From NCBI GenBank assembly GCA_030653365.1, contig JAURZL010000005.1, forward strand, positions 62,001 to 126,000: a DNA stretch of 64,000 nucleotides, read 5' to 3'. The stretch is from Anaerolineaceae bacterium. Lineage in GTDB: Bacteria > Chloroflexota > Anaerolineae > Anaerolineales > Anaerolineaceae. This document shows positions 1-8,055 of this stretch, in pieces (positions within the stretch are counted from its first letter, which is position 1; each line of letters starts with the position of its first letter). Under the pieces are notes generated by a model. That model had not been told where the DNA came from, searched no databases, and worked only from the letters and a program-made list of their open reading frames with translations. A program made the translations under genes and the position numbers.

Positions 1-207
1 GTAATACTTCATAATCAATTTATACAATTCGATTAGCTCTACTTTGCGATGCATCTCACTCGCAATGATGGTTCTAAACCCATACCAAATTGGTTTCTCA
101 GGTTCTGTAAAAAGTAGATGACTCAAAATCAGTAATGCATCTCTGAATCTGAATTGTTGAATTAATGAATGGATCTGTTCGGTTTGGTTTAAGAAAGTTA
201 TTTCCAT
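1..207 (-). CDS. Hypothetical protein, N-terminal 69 codons only
   Basis: An open frame begins with ATG at 207 on the minus strand and runs off the window edge without a stop. GAGGAAAA lies just ahead of the ATG and is a good ribosome binding site. The 69 visible residues are hydrophilic and mostly helical in character, with no signal peptide and no motif I recognise; residues of the type LIQQF and ALLILSHLL suggest an alpha-helical repeat or adaptor, but this is a guess. The function is unknown and the C-terminus lies outside the window. Confidence 0.55.
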   Translation of the reverse strand, partial: MEITFLNQTEQIHSLIQQFRFRDALLILSHLLFTEPEKPIWYGFRTIIASEMHRKVELIELYKLIMKYY

Positions 208-292
208 TTTTCCTCATAATTGTAGAATTATTGTTCTATTATCAACGAAAAATTCATATTTATCAAGACCTAAATGGAAATTTTAAGAATCC

Positions 293-338
293 AAAAACTT
301 GGTGGAAAAGTGTTTTAGCCAGGAACTCACTTTTCCAC
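293..338 (-). terminator. Intrinsic terminator after the beta-propeller gene
   Basis: An 11-bp perfect inverted repeat (GTGGAAAAGTG at 302-312, CACTTTTCCAC at 328-338) is followed on the minus strand by a short T run near 293-297. It lies about 30 bases past the stop of the gene ending at 368. Confidence 0.6.
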
Positions 339-367
339 TAAGATGAAATGTTTTTAATTCTGTTTGT

Positions 368-1774
368 TTAAGGAATCCATCGAATGGAATAAACCCCATC
401 CACCATTGTCGTCAATTCTTCAGAATTGCCAGTCTCCCAGAGGATCATTTCTGATCCATCCGCCAGACCGGTTAACGTATCCCGCAGGTAAGATATCCTG
501 GTACCATCCGGACTCCAGGAGTATTGGGTAATCATTAATGAGAGATCGTCTGAAATTTTTTGGAAGGATCCATCCGGTTTAATCCACCACAACTCCCGCT
601 GCGGAATTTTTGGATCCACCTGAACAGCTGCGATAACGCCATTTCCCAATGGATGACAGTCCGGATAATAATAGTTATAACCAAGGTCAAACAACTCACT
701 GCCGGTGAAGAAATCACGCTGACCTGTGAGGATTTCAACACTATAAATAATGGAAACGATTGGCAATCCTTCTTCACGAACATTGGAATAAAAGAAATAG
801 CGCTCATCCTGTGACCAACAACCTGTATCCTCGCTGGAACTATCTGTGAAAATGGGTGTCTTACTGTCCGAATGAATGATCTCAATGCCTCTGCCTGAAC
901 CTTTCCAGATGGTTACCCATTGACCTTTGGAAGACCAGACCGGATCATACGCAAATTGATTCGGATCAGTCAATAAAGGTTGTGTGATACCGGTTATCAG
1001 GTTTAAAAGGAAAGGTTTTGGCAAGTCCCAGGATTTATCATTATTCCCGGGGATCATTTCCTCAATGGTAAAAACGATCTCATCCTGTTCGGGGTTCCAA
1101 TTGAGGGTTGAACAACGATTTTCACCACAATTAAGGATCATGATGGGGTTCTCGCCATCCCGATTCATTAACCAAAGGTCCATTCCGGATTGTTCATTCC
1201 ATTGGGAATAAAGAATTTGTTCACCATCCGGAGAAACTGTAAAATCGAAAACCATTCCATTTGTATCGGATAATTTGGTTAACTGTGCAGGTGAATCCGG
1301 CGTCATACGAAATATTTCTTTACCACCTTCTACTGCTTTAAGAACCGCAATTTCCGGATTGCGAATAAAAGCATGCCAAACCACAGATTTGATTTTTGGA
1401 TAACCTGTTGATGTCTCATCAGAAAGTGGTTCGAATCCAAATCGAATAGCCTGACCAGGAAGAATTTTATCCTCTGGCTGCCAGATTGCCAGATCATCCT
1501 CCAGCCAGGTCCAACGACCGGCTATTGGCGGGTCAATGGTAAATGAATCTGCAATGATTATGGGATCCACTTCCTGTGAAAAATGGAATTGAAACTTCGG
1601 TGAAATACTGATCACCTCAGATGCATTGGTCCATTGCACTCTGACTTGAAACCCATCCACCAGATTGACCACAGATTTTGTCATCCAGGTAAGAATGAAT
1701 GGCGATAAGAACAAAACAGCAATCACTATTAAGAGTAGAAAAATTGGGTTTTTGTAAATTTTCTTCTTCGTCAT
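368..1774 (-). CDS. Membrane-anchored TolB-like beta-propeller protein
   Basis: This 468-residue protein has one N-terminal membrane segment (about residues 12-30) after a KKK-rich start, so it is probably anchored with its bulk outside the membrane. Residues ~45-140 resemble a bacterial Ig-like (Big_5/SbsA) domain. From ~150 to the end there are repeated propeller blades of the WD40/PD40 (TolB) type, with SPDG turns near residues 181 and 423. No enzymatic motif is visible, so a binding or sensing role is likely. The gene begins 24 bases after the stop of the histidine kinase gene on the same strand, which suggests one transcript. A fit with a periplasmic sensor partner is inference only. Confidence 0.75.
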   Translation of the reverse strand: MTKKKIYKNPIFLLLIVIAVLFLSPFILTWMTKSVVNLVDGFQVRVQWTNASEVISISPKFQFHFSQEVDPIIIADSFTIDPPIAGRWTWLEDDLAIWQPEDKILPGQAIRFGFEPLSDETSTGYPKIKSVVWHAFIRNPEIAVLKAVEGGKEIFRMTPDSPAQLTKLSDTNGMVFDFTVSPDGEQILYSQWNEQSGMDLWLMNRDGENPIMILNCGENRCSTLNWNPEQDEIVFTIEEMIPGNNDKSWDLPKPFLLNLITGITQPLLTDPNQFAYDPVWSSKGQWVTIWKGSGRGIEIIHSDSKTPIFTDSSSEDTGCWSQDERYFFYSNVREEGLPIVSIIYSVEILTGQRDFFTGSELFDLGYNYYYPDCHPLGNGVIAAVQVDPKIPQRELWWIKPDGSFQKISDDLSLMITQYSWSPDGTRISYLRDTLTGLADGSEMILWETGNSEELTTMVDGVYSIRWIP

Positions 1775-1798
1775 CTGTAGATTGTATCAGATTGAAAA

Positions 1799-3928
1799 CT
1801 ATCGAATCCGAAGATGGATTAATGTGCCTTCGCCTGGCTGACTGATTACCTTTATTGTTGCACCAATTCCTTCCGCTCGTTCCTGCATAAATCCAATCCC
1901 AAAATGATTAGACTGAATATCATCAGGACTAAAACCAATGCCATTATCCTCAATCATCAAATTAATTTGGGCTGGATCAACATGAAACAGAATTTTCACC
2001 TCGCTTGGTGAAGCATGCTTGGCTACATTATTCAATGCTTCCTGCGCGATGCGATAAATGACTAATTTTTGATCACCGCTTAACGAATAATGTGGATCAA
2101 TTTTTTCCGTATAATTAATGGAGATTCCACTGCGACCTGTAAATGCATCCATCAAATGTTGCAGAAGTTCTTTTGGTTTGGCTTCAATGATGGCGTTGGG
2201 ACGTAACTCCATTAAGAGTGTGCGCATTTCCGCAAGGGCACCCCGGGCTAATTGGCGCATCTCTGTTAATCTTCTTTCGGCTTCCGGTTTATTAACTTCG
2301 TACAAACGCGGTAACACTTCGGCAATCAGACTGGTGGAGAAAAGTGTCTGGGTAACTGAATCATGCAATTCACGCGCCAGGCGATTGCGTTCATTAGAAA
2401 CAGCTGCTAATTGCACTTCCTTCCGCAATGTTGAATTCTCGATTGCCAATGCCGCCTGTTCGGCGATCATCATCGCCAGTCGAGTGGTTTCTTCATCAAA
2501 TTCCCGGTGGGCTTGGTAAAAAAATCTTAAGGATCCAAATAATTTTCCGCGAACCAGCAGTGGCGTTACCAATCCACAAGCGTAATTATCTGCAATCATG
2601 CTCATGATTTCATAAACGCGTGGATTTTCTTTATCAAAGCTACTTTTTTTATATTCCACAATTTCTGCTTCGTAATTTGGTTCGATTACAAATTCCCCTC
2701 TTGATAATCGAGTTTGTAATTCACTTTGTGGATTTGAAACGGTGAATGCCGAAAATACTTCAAACAGGTGTTGTGGAAATGATACCGAAACCACGGTGCT
2801 GAGTGGTTGGTCTTCGGTTTCATGATAGCGTATGGATAAGTCTGCTTCCATCATTATGTGAGCTTGCTCTACAATGAAATGTAAAAGGTCCTCCAAATCT
2901 TTGTTTGAATTTAATGCTTTTAGAATATCTCGTAACCCTTCCGCCACCCTTTGACGGCGTTCGCTCTCCTGACGCCGTTCCTGTTCCAGGTGATACAGCC
3001 GTGCATTTTCCAGTGCTATCGATGCCAATCCGCTGAAAATTTGGATGTAATTTTCTTCCACATCATCAAAGAATCCAGGAGAATGATGTACCAATACCAG
3101 CTCACCGATGATACGATCCTGCACTTTTAAAGCCAATCCCATCCATGCTCGGATGCAGGAATTTGCCGGGTAATTGCAACTTCGATAGGCTTTTGCACAG
3201 GGGGAATTATCCTCGACATCCGAGATTTTCAATGCTTTTGTGCTTTGAAACAATGTTTGGTCGAGCTTATTCTCTACTGAGTAACAATCACCCAATTGAT
3301 AAATCTGCGTCAGACAACCAGTGGTTGCTTGAATTTCTAAAACATCTTCATCCAATTTGAGTAATGCGCACCCATCATATTCAACCAATTTTTTCAATTC
3401 AATTATTACTGCGGTAAGCAATTCATCCTTAGAAAGGATTGATCCAAAAATTCTGCTAATTTGCAACAAGGTAACCAATGATTGGGTACGTTCAAATATT
3501 TGGTCTTCCAAATACTCTTTGACCCGGACCTGATCGGTCACATCCGTGGCTGCGTCTAAAAATCCAATAATCTTTCCATCTTCTTCCAGAGGCGTCAGTA
3601 AAACATCCCAATATGATTCAATGCCCTGTGTATTGGTATATAAGGCAGGTTCTCTGACTATTTCTCCTGCCAATACACGATCAAATACCTCAGAAAAATA
3701 ATCTTCGGTTCCTGGGGCAACATCAAAAAATGATACGCCTGGTTGCAGTGTCTCAGATTTTGTATATGTGTATTGTTTAATAAAACCAGCCCACGTAGGA
3801 TTAAAGCGAACCAGGCGTAAATTTTTGTCAAATATTGCCAAACCAATGGGAATCTTCTCAAAAAGCAAATCGATCACGTATTTACTGAATTCAGGCATCA
3901 TACCAATAATATACAGGATGTCATACAA
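1799..3928 (-). CDS. PAS-GAF-GAF sensor histidine kinase (HisKA_3 type)
   Basis: About 709 residues, no membrane segment, probably cytoplasmic. Domains in order: PAS (~15-130), GAF (~150-310), GAF (~330-500), HisKA_3 dimerisation domain with phospho-acceptor His near 522 (RELHDSVTQ), and HATPase_c with N-box near 633 and DNGIGF near 661. This is the NarX/LiaS/DesK class, which normally signals to a LuxR/NarL-type response regulator; none is adjacent, so it is an orphan here. The start is uncertain: Met10 and Met11 (3901 and 3898) are also possible and none has a convincing ribosome binding site. It probably forms a transcript with the propeller gene downstream. Confidence 0.85.
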   Translation of the reverse strand: MYDILYIIGMMPEFSKYVIDLLFEKIPIGLAIFDKNLRLVRFNPTWAGFIKQYTYTKSETLQPGVSFFDVAPGTEDYFSEVFDRVLAGEIVREPALYTNTQGIESYWDVLLTPLEEDGKIIGFLDAATDVTDQVRVKEYLEDQIFERTQSLVTLLQISRIFGSILSKDELLTAVIIELKKLVEYDGCALLKLDEDVLEIQATTGCLTQIYQLGDCYSVENKLDQTLFQSTKALKISDVEDNSPCAKAYRSCNYPANSCIRAWMGLALKVQDRIIGELVLVHHSPGFFDDVEENYIQIFSGLASIALENARLYHLEQERRQESERRQRVAEGLRDILKALNSNKDLEDLLHFIVEQAHIMMEADLSIRYHETEDQPLSTVVSVSFPQHLFEVFSAFTVSNPQSELQTRLSRGEFVIEPNYEAEIVEYKKSSFDKENPRVYEIMSMIADNYACGLVTPLLVRGKLFGSLRFFYQAHREFDEETTRLAMMIAEQAALAIENSTLRKEVQLAAVSNERNRLARELHDSVTQTLFSTSLIAEVLPRLYEVNKPEAERRLTEMRQLARGALAEMRTLLMELRPNAIIEAKPKELLQHLMDAFTGRSGISINYTEKIDPHYSLSGDQKLVIYRIAQEALNNVAKHASPSEVKILFHVDPAQINLMIEDNGIGFSPDDIQSNHFGIGFMQERAEGIGATIKVISQPGEGTLIHLRIR

Positions 3929-3974
3929 TCTATCAACTGAATCAAGCCAATTAATTGATATGAATTGAGGATCT

Positions 3975-4040
3975 TTTCATCGTTGTGGTCAGGGTGTTTT
4001 GGCAAATCACCTGCCAATCCAATTTATTGAGTTGCTACTT
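3975..4040 (+). repeat. Interspersed hairpin repeat, copy A
   Basis: GGTCAGGGTGTTTTGG, then a hairpin with stem TTGGCA/TGCCAA, then TTTATTGAGTTG. Related copies sit near 17138, 17421 and 21222, all in the same orientation, with different but still complementary stem sequences. A weaker relative lies near 7870-7905. Confidence 0.55.
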
Positions 4041-4053
4041 TAAGATTGATAAC

Positions 4054-4587
4054 TCAATTCTTTCCATATAAACATGCCTTCATTTGCAAATACTGATCCT
4101 TTTCGAGCGGTAACATTCTTGCTTTGTCCAATAAAAGCCTTAATTCTGATTTTAATTCAACCGTTGCATAAAAAAGATTCACAATGAGATCAGGATCATC
4201 GTCTGCAGCGATTCGATTGATGGACAGACTGCCACAACCCTCACAATAGTGGATGATCATTAATTCTCCAAGCGATGAACCATATTTATTGCGAGTTCGC
4301 TTCCAGGACAACCCAATCGGACGCATGACTGATTTACAGGCACTCATTCTATCTCCAGAATAGATTAAATCCACATGTTTTGAGGCCAAACAATAGGGGC
4401 AATGGTTGCGGTTATTAACACCGGATAGTACCGGATCAGAACTGATCAGCTGTTTACAGTGCATACAGGTGAATCCAACCACCTGTTGATACAGATCAGT
4501 TTGAGATATGCGCCGATAGCCTTGTTTATTTCTTGAATCAGGTTTCTTTCGAAACGATTCATAAGTTGTGTTCAAATTGTTTTTCAT
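4054..4587 (-). CDS. RNHCP domain protein
   Basis: The 177-residue protein carries the Cys-rich RNHCP signature: a CxxC pair near residues 40-43, the diagnostic NRNHCPYC near 59-66, then a KHVD/GDR segment and a later CxxC pair. This matches the RNHCP family of small putative zinc-binding proteins whose biochemical role is not established. Its ATG overlaps the rsgA stop by four bases (ATGA), so translation is probably coupled to rsgA. That suggests a role linked to ribosome assembly or RNA, but this is inference from context only. Confidence 0.85.
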   Translation of the reverse strand: MKNNLNTTYESFRKKPDSRNKQGYRRISQTDLYQQVVGFTCMHCKQLISSDPVLSGVNNRNHCPYCLASKHVDLIYSGDRMSACKSVMRPIGLSWKRTRNKYGSSLGELMIIHYCEGCGSLSINRIAADDDPDLIVNLFYATVELKSELRLLLDKARMLPLEKDQYLQMKACLYGKN

Positions 4588-5570
4588 AAGAGAAAATCCT
4601 CTTTTAATCGTAAGTAACTTTGATAACGTCGCGGATCGATTTGGCTATCCATGACCGCTTTCCTCACAGCACAGCCTGGTTCATCCTCATGCTGGCAATC
4701 CAACTTGAATTTGCAATTACCCAGAAATGGACGGATATCTCTGAAATACCAATCCAGATCATAAGGATCAATATCCCATAAACCATATTCACGAGTACCA
4801 GGCGAATCAATCAGGAATGTTTGATCATCGATGGATAACAAACGCATGGCAGAAGTGGTATGTCTGCCTTTGCCGGTGATTGAATTAACCTCGTTCACCC
4901 TGGAATCCAAACCTGGAATGAGTGAGTTCAGGAGCGAAGTTTTTCCAACCCCGGATTTTCCGATTAGCACGGAGTTTTTTCCTTTGAGTGCCTGGTGTAA
5001 GTCATCAAACCCAATATTTTTAACACTGCTGGTCAGCAATACCGGATACCCTATTTTTTGATACACTGCGAGCGATTCATACAGTTCGTTGCTCGCGGGA
5101 TTCTGTTCCATCAGATCCATTTTTGTGATGACGATCGACACTGGTAAATCCACAGCTTCGGCCATAACCAGATAACGATCCAATAAATTCCATTTGGGTT
5201 CGGGATTTGCTGCCGCAAACACGGCAATCACCTGATCGACATTACTTGCCATCACCTGTTCAATCATTTGTCCGCCGGGTCGCGTGGCTGACGATCTTGA
5301 TAATTGATTCTGTCTTGGCAGCCGTTCCATGATGATGGGTTGCCCGGCATGGTGATTCTGAACCAGTACCTGATCACCAACCACTACCGAGTTCTCCAGT
5401 GATCTGGCTGATGAATTAACTACTTTTTTTTGATGATTATTACCATCAGAAAGTCGAAGATTACGACTAATCTGACAAACGACTTCCTGTCCATCGAATA
5501 GCACGCCACAATGTGATGTGGATTTAAAACTAACAATACCCATCCGGTTGGATGTAATTGATGTATTCAT
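4584..5570 (-). CDS. rsgA: Ribosome small-subunit-dependent GTPase A
   Basis: RsgA is a circularly permuted GTPase that acts in late maturation of the 30S subunit. In the 328-residue protein the permuted order is visible: an OB-fold region first, then G4 (TKMD, ~149-152), G1 (GKSGVGKT, ~204-211), G3 (DSPG, ~255-258), and the C-terminal zinc site with Cys286, Cys292, His294 and Cys300 (CxHxxxxxC form). The ATG at 5570 was chosen over the longer frame because AGGAAG precedes it at proper distance; the longer frame would run back through the terminator hairpin upstream. It is followed by the RNHCP gene with a 4-base overlap. Confidence 0.93.
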   Translation of the reverse strand: MNTSITSNRMGIVSFKSTSHCGVLFDGQEVVCQISRNLRLSDGNNHQKKVVNSSARSLENSVVVGDQVLVQNHHAGQPIIMERLPRQNQLSRSSATRPGGQMIEQVMASNVDQVIAVFAAANPEPKWNLLDRYLVMAEAVDLPVSIVITKMDLMEQNPASNELYESLAVYQKIGYPVLLTSSVKNIGFDDLHQALKGKNSVLIGKSGVGKTSLLNSLIPGLDSRVNEVNSITGKGRHTTSAMRLLSIDDQTFLIDSPGTREYGLWDIDPYDLDWYFRDIRPFLGNCKFKLDCQHEDEPGCAVRKAVMDSQIDPRRYQSYLRLKEDFLL

Positions 5571-5597
5571 TGTTCTTCCTAAAATCTCTCGCGAGAT

Positions 5598-5629
5598 AAA
5601 AAAACCAGCCACATGAATTTCGTGGCTGG
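5598..5629 (-). terminator. Strong intrinsic terminator upstream of rsgA
   Basis: Perfect 8-bp stem (CCAGCCAC/GTGGCTGG, 5605-5612 and 5622-5629), 9-base loop, then seven T residues on the minus strand (5598-5604). It ends the structured RNA encoded at 5650-5864 and lies only 28 bases ahead of the rsgA start, so it can act as an attenuator for rsgA. Confidence 0.8.
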
Positions 5630-5649
5630 CAGAATAGTATAAGGAAAAT

Positions 5650-5864
5650 GAGTAAAAAAAGGTGTTTGCTTTGAATGGAAGATTCTTACAAACGTTGTCT
5701 TCTCATTGATTCCATTATTAAATGAAAACCACGAGTACAAGAGAGCACTCGTGGTTGAAATGGCAAATCAATGACCGCCGGAATTAACCAGTGCACTCCT
5801 GTAATTTATGTAAGACAACGACCAAAGCTTTATTAGACAAAAAACACCTTTTCCTTTTGAATTT
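5650..5864 (-). ncRNA. Candidate structured ncRNA or attenuator leader
   Basis: No gene fits here, but the minus-strand transcript would fold extensively. Outer stem: AAAAGGTGTTT (rc of 5842-5852) with AAACACCTTTT (rc of 5657-5667), 11 bp, ending in a seven-T run. Next come GCTTTG with CAAAGC, CGTTGTCTT with AAGACAACG, CATTGAT with ATCAATG, and a perfect 10-bp apical hairpin AACCACGAGT/ACTCGTGGTT (5727-5756). A consensus-like promoter precedes it and a terminator follows. The length of ~210 nt and nested long-hairpin form recall 6S RNA, yet I cannot identify the conserved 6S bubble; an rsgA leader is the alternative. Confidence 0.5.
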
Positions 5865-5870
5865 TTTATG

Positions 5871-5899
5871 AGTGTATCGAAAATCAGAATGAGCGTCAA
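5871..5899 (-). promoter_or_regulatory. Sigma70-type promoter for the structured RNA/rsgA
   Basis: On the minus strand TTGACG (5894-5899), exactly 17 bases, then TACACT (5871-5876). Predicted transcription start near 5864. Confidence 0.7.
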
Positions 5900-6092
5900 G
5901 GGTAAAAGTGGGTCTTCCAGCAAAAACCCATCCACTGGATATCTAACCCCTATCCATTTGGCCAGGTTTTTTAGTTGGTGAAATCTTTGTGTCTATTTTT
6001 GTAAATTATTAGGTGCAGAGTGATTTTTGGGATGATAGAAATTTTGGTTTTCTATTTTGTATGTAAATATTAATATCCAGGAAAGTTGGACA
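5900..6092. other. Intergenic, no further gene seen
   Basis: This is AT-rich DNA between the rsgA-side promoter and gtrA. I see no further gene or hairpin; it probably holds the gtrA promoter, which I could not pin down. Confidence 0.4.
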
Positions 6093-6629
6093 GTGAAGCG
6101 GTTTTCAATTATCATTTCCTACCTGATGGAGAATTCACCCAATCAACAACCAACTCAATTGCCCAACTGGATTCAGCACCTGTTTCCACGCATGACTGTT
6201 TATTGGTTGCGAACGCCAAACTGGTTTCATCAGGCGGTACGTTTTGGTATGGTAGGTGTTCTTAATACCGGTGTCGATTTAGGAACTTACTGGTTATTAA
6301 CCCGGTTGATCCCATTTTTTGGGAGTGCTCCCGTCATTGCAAAGGCAATTTCCTATGTGTTGGCCGTTATTAACAGTTATATTTGGAATAAGCGATTCAC
6401 ATTTCGAATCCAAAAAAAGTCGCCAAGGCTTTTTATCGTTTTTTTCACCATCAATCTGATCGCCGTAGGAATCAACAGTGGTTTGATGGCATTATCTCTC
6501 CATGTGCTCATAATTCCTGAGTGGGCTGGTTTATTAATGGCAACCGTAATTACCATGACATGGAATTTTACAACCAGCAAGTTTTTTGTTTTTAAATCAC
6601 CATCAAACAATAACGAAGTTACTTTTTGA
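6093..6629 (+). CDS. GtrA family membrane protein
   Basis: A 178-residue protein with four hydrophobic segments and the GtrA pattern (VRFGMVGVLNTGVD near the first segment, NSYIWNKRFTF in the middle, TSKFFVFK at the end). GtrA-like proteins are proposed to move polyprenyl-phosphate-linked sugars across the membrane or to serve glycosyltransferases of cell-wall or O-antigen assembly. I chose GTG at 6093 because GGAAAG lies 7 bases upstream; an ATG at 6126 lacks such a site and a TTG at 6057 is less likely. It runs convergently into the SET gene, with an 11-base overlap of the 3' ends. No glycosyltransferase is adjacent. Confidence 0.85.
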   Translation: MKRFSIIISYLMENSPNQQPTQLPNWIQHLFPRMTVYWLRTPNWFHQAVRFGMVGVLNTGVDLGTYWLLTRLIPFFGSAPVIAKAISYVLAVINSYIWNKRFTFRIQKKSPRLFIVFFTINLIAVGINSGLMALSLHVLIIPEWAGLLMATVITMTWNFTTSKFFVFKSPSNNNEVTF

Positions 6630-7134
6630 GTAGACTTTTAATTCGGTTCTGCAGGTAAGGACTGAAATATCCAAAATAGCGCTGTTGCAATTCGGGATTT
6701 TGCCAATCTTTTCCCGTTACCGCGCCACGACAGGTCACTGCCCCACATCCACAGGGAAATTCATCGAAGTGATTATCCTCACTCATCGCATAATCAAAAC
6801 AGATCTCTTCCCCTGGTAGTATTTCCCGCATGGCAATCAGAGAAATGGGTGTATTAAAACCAGCGTTTGGATTACAGGAATGATTGAAGTAATCTGCCGG
6901 ATCGCCTTCAATGTAGGGAACTTGAAATAAGTGATCCCATATTTGCAAACCATGTGATTTGAAAAATGGTGTTAATTTGGCATATTCTTCCTGATTGACC
7001 ACACGGCCGCCCCACATCGCCAATAATTCTTCTTTTTGAATGGGTTCGGTCGCAAAGAGTCCGAAACTGCCTTTCTGGGCGAAAATCCGCATCTCAATCT
7101 TAGGGTTCAGGTAGGAATGTGGTTGGTTCTGCAT
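6619..7134 (-). CDS. SET domain protein (putative lysine methyltransferase)
   Basis: The 171-residue protein is almost entirely a SET domain: GSFGLFA at the start, NHSCNPN at 84-90 (AdoMet/knot motif), FDYA at 113-116 with the catalytic Tyr, and a post-SET cysteine cluster (Cys128, Cys130, Cys135) that would bind zinc with the motif Cys. The family transfers methyl groups from AdoMet to protein lysines; bacterial substrates are mostly unknown. The start lacks a clear ribosome binding site, and Met15 is an alternative. It overlaps convergently with gtrA and is followed upstream by a methyltransferase gene on the same strand. Confidence 0.88.
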   Translation of the reverse strand: MQNQPHSYLNPKIEMRIFAQKGSFGLFATEPIQKEELLAMWGGRVVNQEEYAKLTPFFKSHGLQIWDHLFQVPYIEGDPADYFNHSCNPNAGFNTPISLIAMREILPGEEICFDYAMSEDNHFDEFPCGCGAVTCRGAVTGKDWQNPELQQRYFGYFSPYLQNRIKSLLKK

Positions 7135-7190
7135 ATTTTTGGGGATACCCTTTCATTTTCAAATGGTGACAATGGCGAAATTTGCACTGA

Positions 7191-7811
7191 TTATAATCCA
7201 AACCAGATCATCGACGCACAAAATGAGATTTGTTTGACTGCTCCATCCAGACCTGCTTTTCTCAACAATGGGTTATCATGATCCAGAATCCAGTAGTACT
7301 CATCATCCCAAGTGTCTGCATATTGATTTTGTATTTCCTGAAGGACCAGATCATTCGGGAACATTAAATCTCCAATGATCATTCTTCCACTGGGAGACAG
7401 ATGGTCTTTTTTATACTTCTGAAGTTGAATGATTTTTTCCTCGATGGGAAAATGGTGAAAAACATAAGCTGAAACAATCAGATCATATGATTTTGGGAAA
7501 ATTGGGGGTAATGGATCGCGCACATCCGTTTTGGCAAAAGTTACGTCAGGGAATTTATCCTGCGCTTTTTCGATCATTTTTTGGGAAAAATCGATCCCCC
7601 ATACTTTACAACCAGATATTGAAAACATTGCACTGAGATTACCGGTTCCACAGCCCAGATCCAGTACACTTTCATCAGGATTAGGATCGGCTGCTTCAAC
7701 AATTGCTTTCAATAAATCTGAATACCCTGCAAAGGGAAAACCAGATTCTGCAGCGACTTCTTCGTCGTAATGCGCTGCCCATGGATCGAACAATTCTGGA
7801 TTAAATTCCAT
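7191..7811 (-). CDS. Class I SAM-dependent methyltransferase
   Basis: A 206-residue protein with the Rossmann AdoMet-binding motif DLGCGTGN at residues 51-58, an acidic motif II after the second strand (WGIDFSQ) and the motif VSAYVFHHF typical of the Methyltransf_11/25 group. The substrate cannot be told from sequence. AGAGG precedes the ATG at 7811. A 56-base gap separates it from the SET gene on the same strand, so they may be co-transcribed; whether the two methyltransferases act together is unknown. Confidence 0.88.
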   Translation of the reverse strand: MEFNPELFDPWAAHYDEEVAAESGFPFAGYSDLLKAIVEAADPNPDESVLDLGCGTGNLSAMFSISGCKVWGIDFSQKMIEKAQDKFPDVTFAKTDVRDPLPPIFPKSYDLIVSAYVFHHFPIEEKIIQLQKYKKDHLSPSGRMIIGDLMFPNDLVLQEIQNQYADTWDDEYYWILDHDNPLLRKAGLDGAVKQISFCASMIWFGL

Positions 7812-7940
7812 TGATTAACCTCTGTTTATAATCAAGTAGGTCCATTAAAACGCATAATTGAACAATTAGCAACCTCAAACCCAATTTATCGAGTCGTTTG
7901 TAAGATAAAAATCACATTATTGCTTTGTTTTTTGTGAGGT

Positions 7941-7972
7941 TTTACACATAATACATATGTAATATGTGTAAA
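7941..7972. promoter_or_regulatory. 32-bp near-perfect palindrome (operator candidate)
   Basis: TTTACACAT and ATGTGTAAA are the outer arms and ACATATGT the centre; only one symmetric pair of positions departs from perfect dyad symmetry. A further TTTACACAT half-site follows at 7974. It lies ~30 bp upstream of an extended -10 (TGaTATAAT, 7999-8007). Confidence 0.5.
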
Positions 7973-7998
7973 TTTACACATTTTTCAATTGTATTATG

Positions 7999-8007
7999 TG
8001 ATATAAT
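7999..8007 (+). promoter_or_regulatory. Extended -10 promoter of the DUF4143 ATPase gene
   Basis: TGaTATAAT is a perfect extended -10. No good -35 is visible, which is usual for this class. The start codon lies ~50 bases downstream. Confidence 0.5.
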
Positions 8008-8055
8008 TTAAATTAGACGTAAAATCTAACGTTTTTTTTGAAACGGAGGTCTACC

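Larger units (their letters stand above)
7812..8055. other. Divergent intergenic region with palindrome
   Basis: It contains a degenerate relative of the hairpin repeat (CTCGATAAATTGGGTTTG on the minus strand, near 7875-7895), a 32-base palindrome and the promoter of the DUF4143 ATPase gene. Confidence 0.45.

Noticed and set aside
5650..5864. Calling the structured RNA 6S RNA outright
   Set aside because: Length and long-hairpin shape fit, but the central bubble and conserved bases could not be confirmed by eye.
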